Source: Cellulophaga baltica
Lineage (GTDB): Bacteria; Bacteroidota; Bacteroidia; Flavobacteriales; Flavobacteriaceae
Direction of reading: 5' to 3'
Assembly (NCBI RefSeq): GCF_018861125.1
Contig: NZ_JAHKQN010000028.1
Coordinates: 23,823-87,822, forward strand
DNA: 64,000 nt
The position numbers were made by a program, and so were the translations under genes. This document shows positions 1 through 8,801 of this stretch, piece after piece. The first letter of the stretch is position 1; each line of letters begins with the position of its first letter. The notes beneath the pieces were generated by a model. That model was given only the letters and a program-made list of their open reading frames with translations, did not search any database and had not been told where the DNA came from.

Positions 1-1107
1 CCATGTTACTGTTTGGTTTGTAGCATCAGTTGGGGTAATAGTAGCATTTAATTGTTGCGTTTCTCCTTCTTCTAAACTCACAGGATTAGTTGTAACTTCT
101 ACATTTGTAACTACAATAATAGCTTCTTCTACCGTACATGTAACCGTGTATTCCTGAGTAGAACTATCCTCTGCTATAACTGTATAAATAACAGGATCGG
201 TAAAGTCTTGTGCTGTACCTGAAGCAGGACTTATTGTTTCTCCAGAATGTACTATTGTTGGTGTTAATGCGGTAAGGTCTGTGCCTTCTGGAAGTTCTAT
301 AGCAATTCTAGTATCTGTTAATATCCCGTAAACATCATTGATACTAAAACTAGTTATTTCTTTTTCGGAAGATAATTCTTCTACAACCTCAAAACTTATA
401 GTTTCTATTACTTCTTGTCCATTTGAGTCTTCTAATAAGAATTCAATAGTAACTGAACCTAGTTCTGTTGCTGTAAATTTTAACTCATAAGTTCCTGGTG
501 TTATTTCAACTAACTCATCTAAAGTTTCATCAGCTCCTTCAGAAGTTGTTAACGTACCAGTGCCCTTTGTAAAAGAGTAATTTCTTTGATAAGTAACCTC
601 TTCACCTTCTGTTTCTGAACCTAATACAATTGTTATTTCTTCTGAATCTCCTAAAAGCATTTGGTTTGTACTAGCTGACGCAGTCCAAATAATAGGAATA
701 TCAGAAATCGAATAAGTTACTATTATCTGTTCTGTAAACCCGAAAGAGTCTTCTGCTGTAAAAACTATAGTATGATCTCCTACTTCCGTAGGTATATACG
801 TTATTGAAGCAGTTAATGGATCTAATGCTATTTTTTCTCCTTCAGAAATAATAGTGCCTGATTCATCTTCAAAGTAACCAGATCCACTATTAATTTTATA
901 CGAATAACTATAGCTATAGTCTTCTACCAATTCTTCAGGAGTAACTGTAATTACTGTAGTCAATACTGTATTCACATAACCTTCTGACTCATGAGTTTCT
1001 GCTAACTCAAATTCTACCTCAGTATATAAACCAACTTGTTTTGTACAAGCTAGTATTACTAGTAAGATAGAGATAAAGCTTAGTATGTATTTGGTTGGTT
1101 TTTTCAT
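1..1107 (-). CDS. Modular lipoprotein with TraQ-like N-terminal module and DUF5018/Big_2-type C-terminus (3' end outside window)
   Basis: The frame is open from the ATG at 1107 to the window edge (369 codons), so the C-terminus is missing. It begins with an SPII signal ending in LACTKQ or similar, so the mature protein is a lipoprotein. Residues up to about 247 form the module shared with the two upstream genes: two beta-rich Ig-like units resembling the TraQ/DUF3872 conjugation protein. After this comes a DUF5018-like unit (EYTVTC end, EDSSTQEY motif) and then a Big_2-like Ig unit (TTNPVSLEEGETQQLNATI). It lies 24 bp downstream of the next gene and is probably the third lipoprotein of the same operon. 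No enzymatic residues are visible; a structural or binding role on the envelope is inferred. The TraQ resemblance is by pattern only. Confidence 0.75.
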   Translation of the reverse strand, partial: MKKPTKYILSFISILLVILACTKQVGLYTEVEFELAETHESEGYVNTVLTTVITVTPEELVEDYSYSYSYKINSGSGYFEDESGTIISEGEKIALDPLTASITYIPTEVGDHTIVFTAEDSFGFTEQIIVTYSISDIPIIWTASASTNQMLLGDSEEITIVLGSETEGEEVTYQRNYSFTKGTGTLTTSEGADETLDELVEITPGTYELKFTATELGSVTIEFLLEDSNGQEVIETISFEVVEELSSEKEITSFSINDVYGILTDTRIAIELPEGTDLTALTPTIVHSGETISPASGTAQDFTDPVIYTVIAEDSSTQEYTVTCTVEEAIIVVTNVEVTTNPVSLEEGETQQLNATITPTDATNQTVTW

Positions 1108-1131
1108 TGTGGTTGGTTAGTTTGTTATAAT

Positions 1132-3798
1132 TTATTGTGGTATTCCATTGTTAATATCCATTAACAAACTTTGAGTGGATGAAGACTCACTATTTGAAAT
1201 ATTTACTGAGGAATACGAAACTGTTCCATCAGAATCATATAAATTGTCATGACTTCCTGTAATTACAACACTTCCACTTTCAGGCATTGTAAAACTTTCC
1301 TCATCGGTTAAACTAAAACTATCTATAGTATTGTAAAAATTGGAGACTATCATTACTCCATCTACATTTACAATTGCATCTCCTTTACCCATATCACCTA
1401 TAGAACGCAAAATTATTGTTACTGTTGAACCCGCGGGAGCAGTATACTCTCCTGTAGAAGAATCAAACGTTATTGGAGTTGCTACAGATATAGTTAAAGT
1501 TGTTGAGTTTGTTCCTCCATTTCCATCATTGATCGTTAATATTACGGTATAATCATCGGCTGTTGAATATGAATGGGAAGGGTTAGCTTCTGTAGAGGTT
1601 CCTCCATCACCAAAATCCCATAAATATGACAATGTATCATCATCAGGATCTGTAGATGAATCTCCATAGAATTGAGCTGTGCCTCCAGTAAATATTGAAG
1701 AAGGTCCAGTAGCTACTGCTGTTGGAGCTTGGTTTAGAGCGTTGACAGTTATACTTATTGTTGCATTTACAGAATCAGTTCCATCATCAACTGTATAGGT
1801 AATTTGGTCGTTTCCAGAATATCCATTTGTCGGAGTATAACTAATTACTGTACCAGATATTGTAGCGGTACCATTTAATGCTGATCCAATAGTAACCGTG
1901 AGATCATCTCCATCAACATCTGATATTTCATTTGTAAGATCAATAGTATTGCTACTTGAATTTTCTTCAACACTTATGCTAACGTCATTAGCTACAGGTT
2001 CATTATTTGCTAAAGCTGTTACTGTTATAGTTATTGTAGCATTTACAGAATCAGTTCCATCATCAACTGTATAAGTAATTTGGTCGTTACCAGAATATCC
2101 GCTTGTTGGAGTATAACTAATTACTGTACCTGATATTGTAGCGGTACCATTAGCTGGGTTTATAAAAGTTACAGTAAGCGTATCTCCATCAATATCTGAC
2201 ATTTCATTTGTAAGATCAATAGTATTGCTACTTGAATTTTCTTCAACACTTATGCTAACGTCATTTGCTACAGGTTCATTATTTGTTAATGGACTAACTG
2301 TTATACTTATTGTCGCATTTACAGAATCACTTCCATCATCAACTGTATAGGTAATTTGATCGTTACCCGAATACCCGCTTGTTGGTGTATAACTAATTAC
2401 TGTACCAGATATACTAGCAGTTCCATTTAATGCAGAACTAATAGTAACCGTTAGAGTATCTCCGTCTTCATCACCTATTTTATCTGTAACGTCTATTAAA
2501 TTACTTGTTGAATTTTCATCAACAGTTACATCAAAATTTTCAGCTGTAGGTTCATTTCCTGACTCTAATTCAACTGTTACTATATATTCTTGTGTAGAAC
2601 TATCTTCTGCTGTAACAATATAAGTAACTGAGCTAGAAAAATCTTGAGGAGTATTATTAGGATTTATACTTGCTCCATTATGCTCAATTGTAGGAGTTAA
2701 TGCAGAAACATCAGTTCCTGCAGGTAATGTAATGGTAAAATCATTTTCAGGGTTATCAATAGTTATTCCTTCTAATTCAAAAGAAGTAATATCATTTGAT
2801 GAACTTTCTCCAACTTCTAATTCAACTGTAACAATATATTCTTGTGTATCATCATTTTCTGCTGTAACAGTATAAGTAACTGAACTAGAAAAATCTTGAG
2901 GAGTATTATTAGGATATATACTTGCTCCATTATGCTCAATTGTAGGAATTAATGCCGAAACATCAGTTCCATAAGGTAATGTAATGGTAATTTCATTTTC
3001 AGGATTATCAATAGTTATTCCTTCCAATTCAAAAGAAGTAATTGAATTTGTATCGCTTTGCTCTAATTCTTCTACAACCTCAAAATTTATAGTTTCTATT
3101 ACTTCTTGTCCGTTTGAGTCTTCTAATAAAAATTCAATAATAACTGAACCTAGTTCTGTTGCTATAAATTCTAACTCATAAGTTCCTGGTGTTATTTCAA
3201 CTAGTTCATTTAAAGTTTCATCTGCTCCTTCAGAAGTTGTTAACGTACCAGTGCCCTCAGTAAAAGAGTAATTTCTTTGATAAGTAACCTCTTCATCTTC
3301 TGTTTCTGAACCTAATACAACTGTTATTGCTTCTGAAGCTCCTAAAAGTATTTGATCTGTACTAGCTGACGCAGTCCAAGTAACAGGAATATCAGTAACA
3401 GAATAGGTTGCTATTACTTGTTCTGTAAAGCCGAAAGAGTCTTCTGCTGTAAAAACTATAGTATGGTCCCCTATTTCGGTAGCAATATAATTAAGTGATG
3501 CCGTTAATGGGTCTAATGCTATTTTTTCTCCTTCAGAAATAATAGTACCAGATTCGTCTTCAAAATAACCTGATCCACTATTAATTTTATACGAATAGCT
3601 ATAACTATACCCATCAACTAATTCTTCAGGAGTAACTGTAATTACTGTAGTCAATGCTGTATTTACATAACCTTCTGACTCATGTGTTTCTGTTAATTCA
3701 AATTCTACCTCAGTATATAAACCAACTTGTTTTGTACAAGCTAATATTACTAGTAAGATAGAGATAAAGCTTAGTATGTATTTGGTTGGTTTTTTCAT
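1132..3798 (-). CDS. Modular lipoprotein: TraQ-like N-module, 2x DUF5018-like, 3x cadherin-like, PKD
   Basis: 888 residues. An SPII signal (lipobox LVILAC, Cys at 21) is followed by the shared TraQ-like module to about residue 247. Then come two 84-residue DUF5018-like units (motif ITSFELEGITIDNPEN; TQEYIVTVELE), three 92-residue cadherin/VCBS-like units (SYTPTSGYSGNDQITYTVDD), a PKD domain (SYLWDFGDGGTSTEANPSHSYS), and about 100 further residues of unknown type, also rich in Ser, Thr and Gly. Repeats are nearly identical to one another at the DNA level, which implies recent internal duplication. The gene lies 32 bp after its paralogue 3831-5825 and 24 bp before the next. The modules suggest an extended, surface or periplasmic stalk; ligand unknown. 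Certain as a gene, uncertain as to function. Confidence 0.85.
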   Translation of the reverse strand: MKKPTKYILSFISILLVILACTKQVGLYTEVEFELTETHESEGYVNTALTTVITVTPEELVDGYSYSYSYKINSGSGYFEDESGTIISEGEKIALDPLTASLNYIATEIGDHTIVFTAEDSFGFTEQVIATYSVTDIPVTWTASASTDQILLGASEAITVVLGSETEDEEVTYQRNYSFTEGTGTLTTSEGADETLNELVEITPGTYELEFIATELGSVIIEFLLEDSNGQEVIETINFEVVEELEQSDTNSITSFELEGITIDNPENEITITLPYGTDVSALIPTIEHNGASIYPNNTPQDFSSSVTYTVTAENDDTQEYIVTVELEVGESSSNDITSFELEGITIDNPENDFTITLPAGTDVSALTPTIEHNGASINPNNTPQDFSSSVTYIVTAEDSSTQEYIVTVELESGNEPTAENFDVTVDENSTSNLIDVTDKIGDEDGDTLTVTISSALNGTASISGTVISYTPTSGYSGNDQITYTVDDGSDSVNATISITVSPLTNNEPVANDVSISVEENSSSNTIDLTNEMSDIDGDTLTVTFINPANGTATISGTVISYTPTSGYSGNDQITYTVDDGTDSVNATITITVTALANNEPVANDVSISVEENSSSNTIDLTNEISDVDGDDLTVTIGSALNGTATISGTVISYTPTNGYSGNDQITYTVDDGTDSVNATISITVNALNQAPTAVATGPSSIFTGGTAQFYGDSSTDPDDDTLSYLWDFGDGGTSTEANPSHSYSTADDYTVILTINDGNGGTNSTTLTISVATPITFDSSTGEYTAPAGSTVTIILRSIGDMGKGDAIVNVDGVMIVSNFYNTIDSFSLTDEESFTMPESGSVVITGSHDNLYDSDGTVSYSSVNISNSESSSTQSLLMDINNGIPQ
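1740..2560 (-). repeat. Three 276-bp (92-residue) cadherin-like coding repeats
   Basis: The string ccatcatcaactgtata recurs at 1781, 2057 and 2333, giving an exact period of 276 bp. Each unit encodes a 92-residue cadherin/VCBS-like domain in the 888-residue lipoprotein. Confidence 0.85.
2564..3050 (-). repeat. Two 252-bp (84-residue) DUF5018-like coding repeats
   Basis: The string tctaattcaactgt recurs at 2564 and 2816, an exact 252-bp period. Both copies encode the ITSFELEGITIDNPEN unit with only a few changes. Confidence 0.8.
3061..3798 (-). repeat. Shared N-terminal module repeat (other copies at about 361-1107 and 5096-5825)
   Basis: About 740 bp coding for signal peptide plus TraQ-like module is nearly identical in three tandem genes. 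Similarity stops abruptly near residue 247 in each (at EVVEEL), where the unrelated C-terminal repeat modules begin. This is the pattern expected from gene duplication followed by C-terminal module exchange and gene conversion of the 5' part. Confidence 0.85.
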
Positions 3799-3830
3799 TG
3801 TGGTTATATTTTTATTAAACTTTCACCTAA

Positions 3831-5825
3831 TTAATAATCATAATAATTAGGTAAAACAGTTACAATTCTCGTTATCTCTATTGCGTTATTACCCGCTTGA
3901 TCCGTAACATTATAAGTGATTAAATATTCTCCACTAGTGTTTGTATCAACAGTATTTACGGTAATAATAGTACTAGTAATATCTCCATCTACATCATCAA
4001 TAGCGGTTGCTCCTTGGTCAGTATAACTATCTCCAGCTGTTATAGTTTTATAATTGCTACCTATTAATGTGATAACGGGTGCTGTGGTATCTGCTTCTTC
4101 TTCAACTGTTACTATTCTAATTACTTCTGTAGCATTATTTTCTGCTTCATCTGTAACATTATATGTAATTGTATATTCACCTGCTACACTTGTATCAACT
4201 GGATTTACTGTAACAATTTCACTTGTAAGATTACCATCTATATCGTCCGTAGCTGTTGCTCCTTCATCTGTATATGTATCTCCTACTGTTAATGTGATTT
4301 CTGATTCTCCTGTTAATGTTATAACTGGTGCTGTAGTGTCTAATTCTTCCTCAACTGTTACTATTCTAATTACTTCTGTAGCATTATTTTGTGCTTCATC
4401 TGTAACATTATATGTAATTGTATATTCACCTGCTACACTTGTATCAACTGGATTTACTGTAACAATTTCACTTGTAAGATTACCATCTACATCGTCGGTA
4501 GCTGTCGCACCTTCATCAATATAAACATCTCCAACTGTTACTGTTATTTCTGATTCTCCTACTAATGTTATAACGGGTGCTGTGGTGTCTGTTTCTTCTG
4601 CGACTGTTACTATTCTAATTACTTCTGTAGCATTATTTTGTGCTTGATCTTCTACATTATATGTAATTGTATATTCACCTGCTACACTAGTATCAACTGG
4701 GTTTAGTGTAACTATATCACTAGTAATATCACCATCTACATCGTCGGTAGCTGTTGCTCCTTCATCAACATAAATATCTCCAACTGTTACTATGATTTCT
4801 GATTCTCCTACTAATGTGATAACGGGTGGTGTGGTGTCTAATTCTTCTACGACAGTAACTGTTCTAATTACTTCTGTAGCATTATTTTCTGCTTGATCTT
4901 CTACATTATATGTAATTGTATATTCACCTGCTATACTCGTATCAACTGGATTTATTGTAACTATTTCACTCGTAAGATCTCCATCAATATCGTCGGTAGC
5001 TGTTGCTCCTTCATCTATGTATGTATCTCCAACTGTTACTGTGATTTCTGATTCTCCCAATAATGTGATAACGGGTGCAGTTGTATCTAATTCTTCTACA
5101 ACCTCAAAACTTATCGTTGCTATTACTTCTTGTCCGTTTGAATCTTCTAATAAGAATTCAATAGTAACTGAACCTAATTCTGTTGCTGTAAATTCTAATT
5201 CATAGGTTCCTGGTGTTATTTCAACTAATTCATTTAAAGTTTCATCAGCTCCTTCAGAAGTTGTTAACGTACTAGTGCCCTCTGTAAAAGAATAATCCCT
5301 TTGATAAGTTACCTCTTCATCTTCTGTTTCTGAACCTAGTACAACTGTTATTGCTTCTGAATCTCCAAGGAGTATTTGATCTGTACTAGCTGACGCAGTC
5401 CAAGTAACAGGAATATCAGTAACAGAATAGGTTGCTATTACTTGTTCTGTAAAGCCGAAAGAGTCTTCTGCTGTAAAGACTATCGAATGGTCTCCTACTT
5501 CCGTAGGTATATACGTTATTAATGCTGTCAATGGGTCTAATGCTATTTTTTCTCCTTCAGAAATAATAATAGTACCAGATTCGTCTTCAAAATAACCAGA
5601 TCCATTATTAATTTTATACGAATAGCTATAACTATACCCATCAACTAATTCTTCAGGAGTAACTGTAATTACTGTAGTCAATGCTGTATTTACATAACCT
5701 TCAGACTCATGAGTTTCTGCTAACTCAAATTCTACCTCAGTATATAAACCAACTTGTTTTGTACACGCAATTATTACTAGTAAGATAGAGATAAAGCTTA
5801 ATATGTATTTGGTAGGTTTTTTCAT
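3831..5825 (-). CDS. Modular lipoprotein: TraQ-like N-module followed by five DUF5011 repeats
   Basis: 664 residues. SPII signal with lipobox LVIIAC (Cys21). Residues to about 247 are the TraQ-like module shared with the two downstream genes. From about 250 to the end there are five units of 83 residues of DUF5011/HYR type, each starting DTTAPVITL and containing DEGATATDD, AGEYTITYNV and NNATEVIR. The last repeat is the most diverged and ends NYYDY. The start is placed at the ATG directly before KKPTKYILSF, identical in all three paralogues. It follows the TraO-like gene by 26 bp, so TraN-like, TraO-like and the lipoproteins look like one transcript. Ig-like repeats of this type usually serve as spacers in surface proteins; binding target unknown. 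Confidence 0.85.
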   Translation of the reverse strand: MKKPTKYILSFISILLVIIACTKQVGLYTEVEFELAETHESEGYVNTALTTVITVTPEELVDGYSYSYSYKINNGSGYFEDESGTIIISEGEKIALDPLTALITYIPTEVGDHSIVFTAEDSFGFTEQVIATYSVTDIPVTWTASASTDQILLGDSEAITVVLGSETEDEEVTYQRDYSFTEGTSTLTTSEGADETLNELVEITPGTYELEFTATELGSVTIEFLLEDSNGQEVIATISFEVVEELDTTAPVITLLGESEITVTVGDTYIDEGATATDDIDGDLTSEIVTINPVDTSIAGEYTITYNVEDQAENNATEVIRTVTVVEELDTTPPVITLVGESEIIVTVGDIYVDEGATATDDVDGDITSDIVTLNPVDTSVAGEYTITYNVEDQAQNNATEVIRIVTVAEETDTTAPVITLVGESEITVTVGDVYIDEGATATDDVDGNLTSEIVTVNPVDTSVAGEYTITYNVTDEAQNNATEVIRIVTVEEELDTTAPVITLTGESEITLTVGDTYTDEGATATDDIDGNLTSEIVTVNPVDTSVAGEYTITYNVTDEAENNATEVIRIVTVEEEADTTAPVITLIGSNYKTITAGDSYTDQGATAIDDVDGDITSTIITVNTVDTNTSGEYLITYNVTDQAGNNAIEITRIVTVLPNYYDY
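3843..5090 (-). repeat. Five 249-bp (83-residue) DUF5011 coding repeats
   Basis: The string ataacgggtg (with small variants) occurs at 4072, 4321, 4570, 4819 and 5068, an exact period of 249 bp. Each period encodes one DUF5011 domain. Confidence 0.9.
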
Positions 5826-5851
5826 TTGGGATGGTTATTAAATAATTTATT

Positions 5852-6385
5852 TTAGAAAAAATAATACCGTATTCCTAAACCAGAATAATTGGTAAATTGA
5901 CCAAAATCACTATTCATATGATAAAATTCTGTAGTTTTTGCTACAACAGATAATGTATTACTAATAATTATGTCTATTTCAAGTCCTGCCTGAGCACCAT
6001 AAATAAATTTACTATCACCATCTAAAAAAACAATATTAGAAAATTCATTTTGTCCGCCATTTACTAATTCATAACCACCTAATAAACCTATACCCATACT
6101 TATTGCTTTATATCTTCTTGCTGTTGCATAAAGTGTAGTGTAATATGAATATGATAAAGTATAACTAGAATACGGAATAGAAACTTCTCCTGATTCATAA
6201 TTGGATAATGATACATCTAATGCAATCTGAGTAAATGAAAATTCATCTATATTATTATTAAACGTTATTTCACCTCCGTAGCCATCTCCGAAAATGCCTC
6301 CTGTTGCCATAACAGATTTAGGAAATGCTTGAGCGCTTAAAAAATTAGTAACTAAAAAGCCAAATAGTATTAAAAAATATTTCAT
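5852..6385 (-). CDS. TraO-like outer-membrane protein
   Basis: 177 residues with a cleavable signal peptide (cut probably after FLSAQA) and no lipobox. The mature part alternates polar and aromatic residues as in a small outer-membrane beta-barrel and ends in aromatic residues (GLGIRYYFF). The pattern of glycines and the motifs LLGGYELVNGG, FIYGAQAGLEID and GQFTNYSGLG match my memory of the Bacteroidota conjugative transposon protein TraO. It starts 4 bp after the TraN-like gene ends, so the two are surely cotranscribed. In conjugative elements TraN and TraO are envelope components; here there is no conjugation machinery, so it is probably repurposed. An unrelated PorT-type barrel is the alternative. 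Confidence 0.65.
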   Translation of the reverse strand: MKYFLILFGFLVTNFLSAQAFPKSVMATGGIFGDGYGGEITFNNNIDEFSFTQIALDVSLSNYESGEVSIPYSSYTLSYSYYTTLYATARRYKAISMGIGLLGGYELVNGGQNEFSNIVFLDGDSKFIYGAQAGLEIDIIISNTLSVVAKTTEFYHMNSDFGQFTNYSGLGIRYYFF

Positions 6386-6389
6386 TAGG

Positions 6390-7391
6390 TTAGTTTAAAT
6401 ATTTATAGTCTAAAGGTAATATTACCATTCTGTTTCCGTCTTTTTCATCTAAAACTATTTCTAAAGTTTCATCATTTGAAACCGGAAATTTTTTAAAAAC
6501 ATATACTATTTCATTATTACTTTCAGGATCAATCAATGTCTGTAAGTTAAATGTATAAACAGGTTCTAAAATTTTAGGATTATTTGTCTTATCCTTAATG
6601 AAAAAACTCAACCCATTAACCGCATATTCTTTTTTAGATGTGTTTTCTAGGTTTAACATAAAATATACTTCTTCACGGTCTACCAATATATTGTTTAAGC
6701 GAATAATAATTTTTTTATTTTGACGAAAACTTCTTTTGTATATTGTTTTTTGTAGATAATTATTTTCACAAAATATTCGATAATACTGCTCAGGGTCAGA
6801 TTCATACAAATCTCCTTCTTGATTACCATAGCCAGATTCTTCAACAGTGTATAATTCTGAATCCACAATTCCGTCTTGATCAAAATTGTTTTGACTTTTA
6901 ATTACATCTGAATTTAGTGAAGGAGCAGAATTAATTGGTTTTTCAGGAAATTCAATAGTTGGTTTTGTAGTTTTAGGTAGGTCTTGAGCAAGCGTTACTT
7001 CTTGTTCTACCATTTTAGAGTCAGAATTTTGAGATGCATTATTTACGTTCACTTGACCAACAGCTTGATCTGGAGTAAATAAATAAGTAAATGTATCGAG
7101 TTTTTCAGAATAGTTTAAGAAAATTGAAAAAACCTCTCCTTGCACAGTTATTACTGTAAGGTTACTAGGAGAACCTTTTCTTGCTTGTAAAGTAGCTAGA
7201 GTATTTCCTATTTCATAATCAAACTTATAATTAATCCCAGGTGGAATTACAGTTTCTATTGCTGAGGGAAAAAATAAAGTAATAGTAGTATTCTGATTTG
7301 CTTTAATTGTTAAAGGTTCAGCATTATTTTGTGCAAATAAAGGAGCTGAAAGAATAAAATATAGTATTGTAATAAGATAACTTTTATTCAT
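6390..7391 (-). CDS. TraN-like protein (DUF4138 family), first gene of the TraN/TraO/lipoprotein operon
   Basis: 333 residues. Signal peptide to about residue 20 (LSAPLFAQ). The N-terminal part has the features of conjugative transposon TraN/DUF4138: ITLFFPSAIETV, an alternating beta region, and SNLTVITVQGEVFSIFL. A low-complexity polar linker (about 120-200) leads to a second beta domain containing YYRIFCENN, LNNILVDREEVYFMLNLENTS, LSFFIKDK and NRMVILPLDY. A clear paralogue lies at 40133-41152. In conjugation TraN is a periplasmic/outer-membrane component. There are no other conjugation genes in the window, and the gene heads an operon of lipoproteins next to the T6SS, so a role in an envelope complex is inferred. 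Confidence 0.7.
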   Translation of the reverse strand: MNKSYLITILYFILSAPLFAQNNAEPLTIKANQNTTITLFFPSAIETVIPPGINYKFDYEIGNTLATLQARKGSPSNLTVITVQGEVFSIFLNYSEKLDTFTYLFTPDQAVGQVNVNNASQNSDSKMVEQEVTLAQDLPKTTKPTIEFPEKPINSAPSLNSDVIKSQNNFDQDGIVDSELYTVEESGYGNQEGDLYESDPEQYYRIFCENNYLQKTIYKRSFRQNKKIIIRLNNILVDREEVYFMLNLENTSKKEYAVNGLSFFIKDKTNNPKILEPVYTFNLQTLIDPESNNEIVYVFKKFPVSNDETLEIVLDEKDGNRMVILPLDYKYLN

Positions 7392-7605
7392 AAAAAGGTA
7401 TTCCTTGAAACGTTCATTACATTTTAATAACGAACAATTTTAAGAATTAATATATTAAAAATAATTAAGGGATTAAAAATAACAGTTATTTTATCAATAA
7501 CATAAAAGTTGTAAGTAAATTCGATAAAAAAGTAAATAAAGTGGTACTATATAGACTGAAAAATATTCTATTAGAATTTAAATAGTATTAGTTATATAAT
7601 TATTC

Positions 7606-7830
7606 TTAAATAACTTTGATTTTATGCTTAAAGTCTTGGCTATTTATTTTGACTTTCGAAAATGGTATTATAGTTGAATATCTTGTTTTTAAAATAAACT
7701 GATTGTCACTATAAAAACTTAAAATAGTTTCTCCGTTAATTTTAAATTTTCTTTTTACCGAAAAGTAAATATTACCATTAGAGTCAAATGCCTTTATATC
7801 TCCATATAATTCTATTTTTAGTGAGATCAT
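7606..7830 (-). CDS. Small protein of unknown function, weakly LURP-one/tubby-like
   Basis: 74 residues, no signal peptide. An in-frame TAA lies just upstream of the ATG, so the start is fixed. The beta-strand pattern (DIKAFDSNGNIYFSVKRKF then ILSFYSD) resembles one half of a LURP-one/scramblase-type fold, which would make it a fragment. It sits among lipoprotein and immunity-like genes at the edge of the Hcp effector cassette. Could be a remnant or a chance frame. Confidence 0.35.
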   Translation of the reverse strand: MISLKIELYGDIKAFDSNGNIYFSVKRKFKINGETILSFYSDNQFILKTRYSTIIPFSKVKINSQDFKHKIKVI

Positions 7831-7900
7831 ATTTTATTTAAAACCAATTTCAAGATTTTAATACTTATTAAGTAACTTTTTAAATGGAGATAATAAAATA

Positions 7901-8386
7901 TTACTTAATAAATACGCGGTACATTATTTGTTGCTTGTTTGTTCTAAACCTAATACTATCTTCACTGTGTTCTTGAAATAAATAATCTACAATATAACCT
8001 TCAAATAATTGGCTACCTTTTTTATCAAATGTTATATTAAAAATAGGAATAATACTGTCACGAATACGAGCAAAAGTATCTATTTTTTTTTGTGAAAATT
8101 CTTCAAACTTGTTCGAAATCGAATTTGTTTTGGCAAAATAAAAATCTACAAAATGATCATCTTCTTCTCTCAAATTTAATGTATCAAAACTTGACTTAAA
8201 AATTAAATATCCATTTAAGGTGTCTTTTAATTGTAGAGTGTCTGGTAGTTTATATTCAAGTCTTTTACTCTCTCCAATAACTTCAAATGTTTTTTGTCTA
8301 GGATTCCTGTAATTAAGTTTTTTTTTCACCTTGTTATCAGAACAACCTAGTATAATTAAAATTAGTGAAAATGTTATATATTTCAT
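7901..8386 (-). CDS. Short lipoprotein of unknown function
   Basis: 161 residues, SPII signal MKYITFSLILIILGC (Cys15), followed by a charged, soluble domain with no motif I recognise (EEDDHFVDFYFAK, RIRDSIIPIFNI). Small periplasmic lipoproteins beside T6SS effectors are commonly immunity proteins against peptidoglycan- or membrane-acting toxins. Here there is no intact adjacent effector, so if it is an immunity gene it is an orphan. Inference from context only. Confidence 0.6.
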   Translation of the reverse strand: MKYITFSLILIILGCSDNKVKKKLNYRNPRQKTFEVIGESKRLEYKLPDTLQLKDTLNGYLIFKSSFDTLNLREEDDHFVDFYFAKTNSISNKFEEFSQKKIDTFARIRDSIIPIFNITFDKKGSQLFEGYIVDYLFQEHSEDSIRFRTNKQQIMYRVFIK

Positions 8387-8801
8387 TTAAATATTTTTAA
8401 TTCATATAAAAAACTCAACTTAACCTCCATCAATCACAGCACTCTATAGCTAATAAAATTAGACTATAAAAAATTATTTCCTCGTTTGTTTCTTTTTTTA
8501 AATTTATATTTAAAACAACGTCTGAGGAAAATCTTTTTCTTAAATAAACTTTAGCTATTTTAGTGTTATTTAGAATGATTGATCATAGTATTTATTAATA
8601 AAAACCGAATAGAAAATTTTGTTTTATATTGAAAGAACCAATATTCTCAATTGTATATTGTTCTTTAACGCTTTGAATAGTATGTTTGAGTGTCTAATTC
8701 GTTATTTTACTTTTAAGAAATGTATTAAAATTTCTAGTATTGAAATTATGATGTATTAATGCGGTTATTATAAGTATAGTTAAAATTTTCAAAATTTAGT
8801 T
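8387..8801. other. Gene-free stretch
   Basis: Very AT-rich (415 bp). Translating the minus strand gives frames closed by frequent stops and no recognisable remnant; no strong hairpin was seen. Nothing can be supported here. Confidence 0.5.

Noticed and set aside
1740-5090. Regular repeats resembling a CRISPR array
   Set aside because: Periods of 249-276 bp with coding continuity; no short direct repeats with unique spacers and no cas genes.
4054-5205. Long plus-strand frames with repeated VSTGFTVTISLVRL-type sequences
   Set aside because: They are the antisense of the DUF5011 repeats; the periodicity is inherited from the real gene on the minus strand.
1-7391. Integrated conjugative element
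   Set aside because: Only TraN-, TraO- and TraQ-like proteins are seen; no coupling protein, VirB4-like ATPase, relaxase or integrase in the window.
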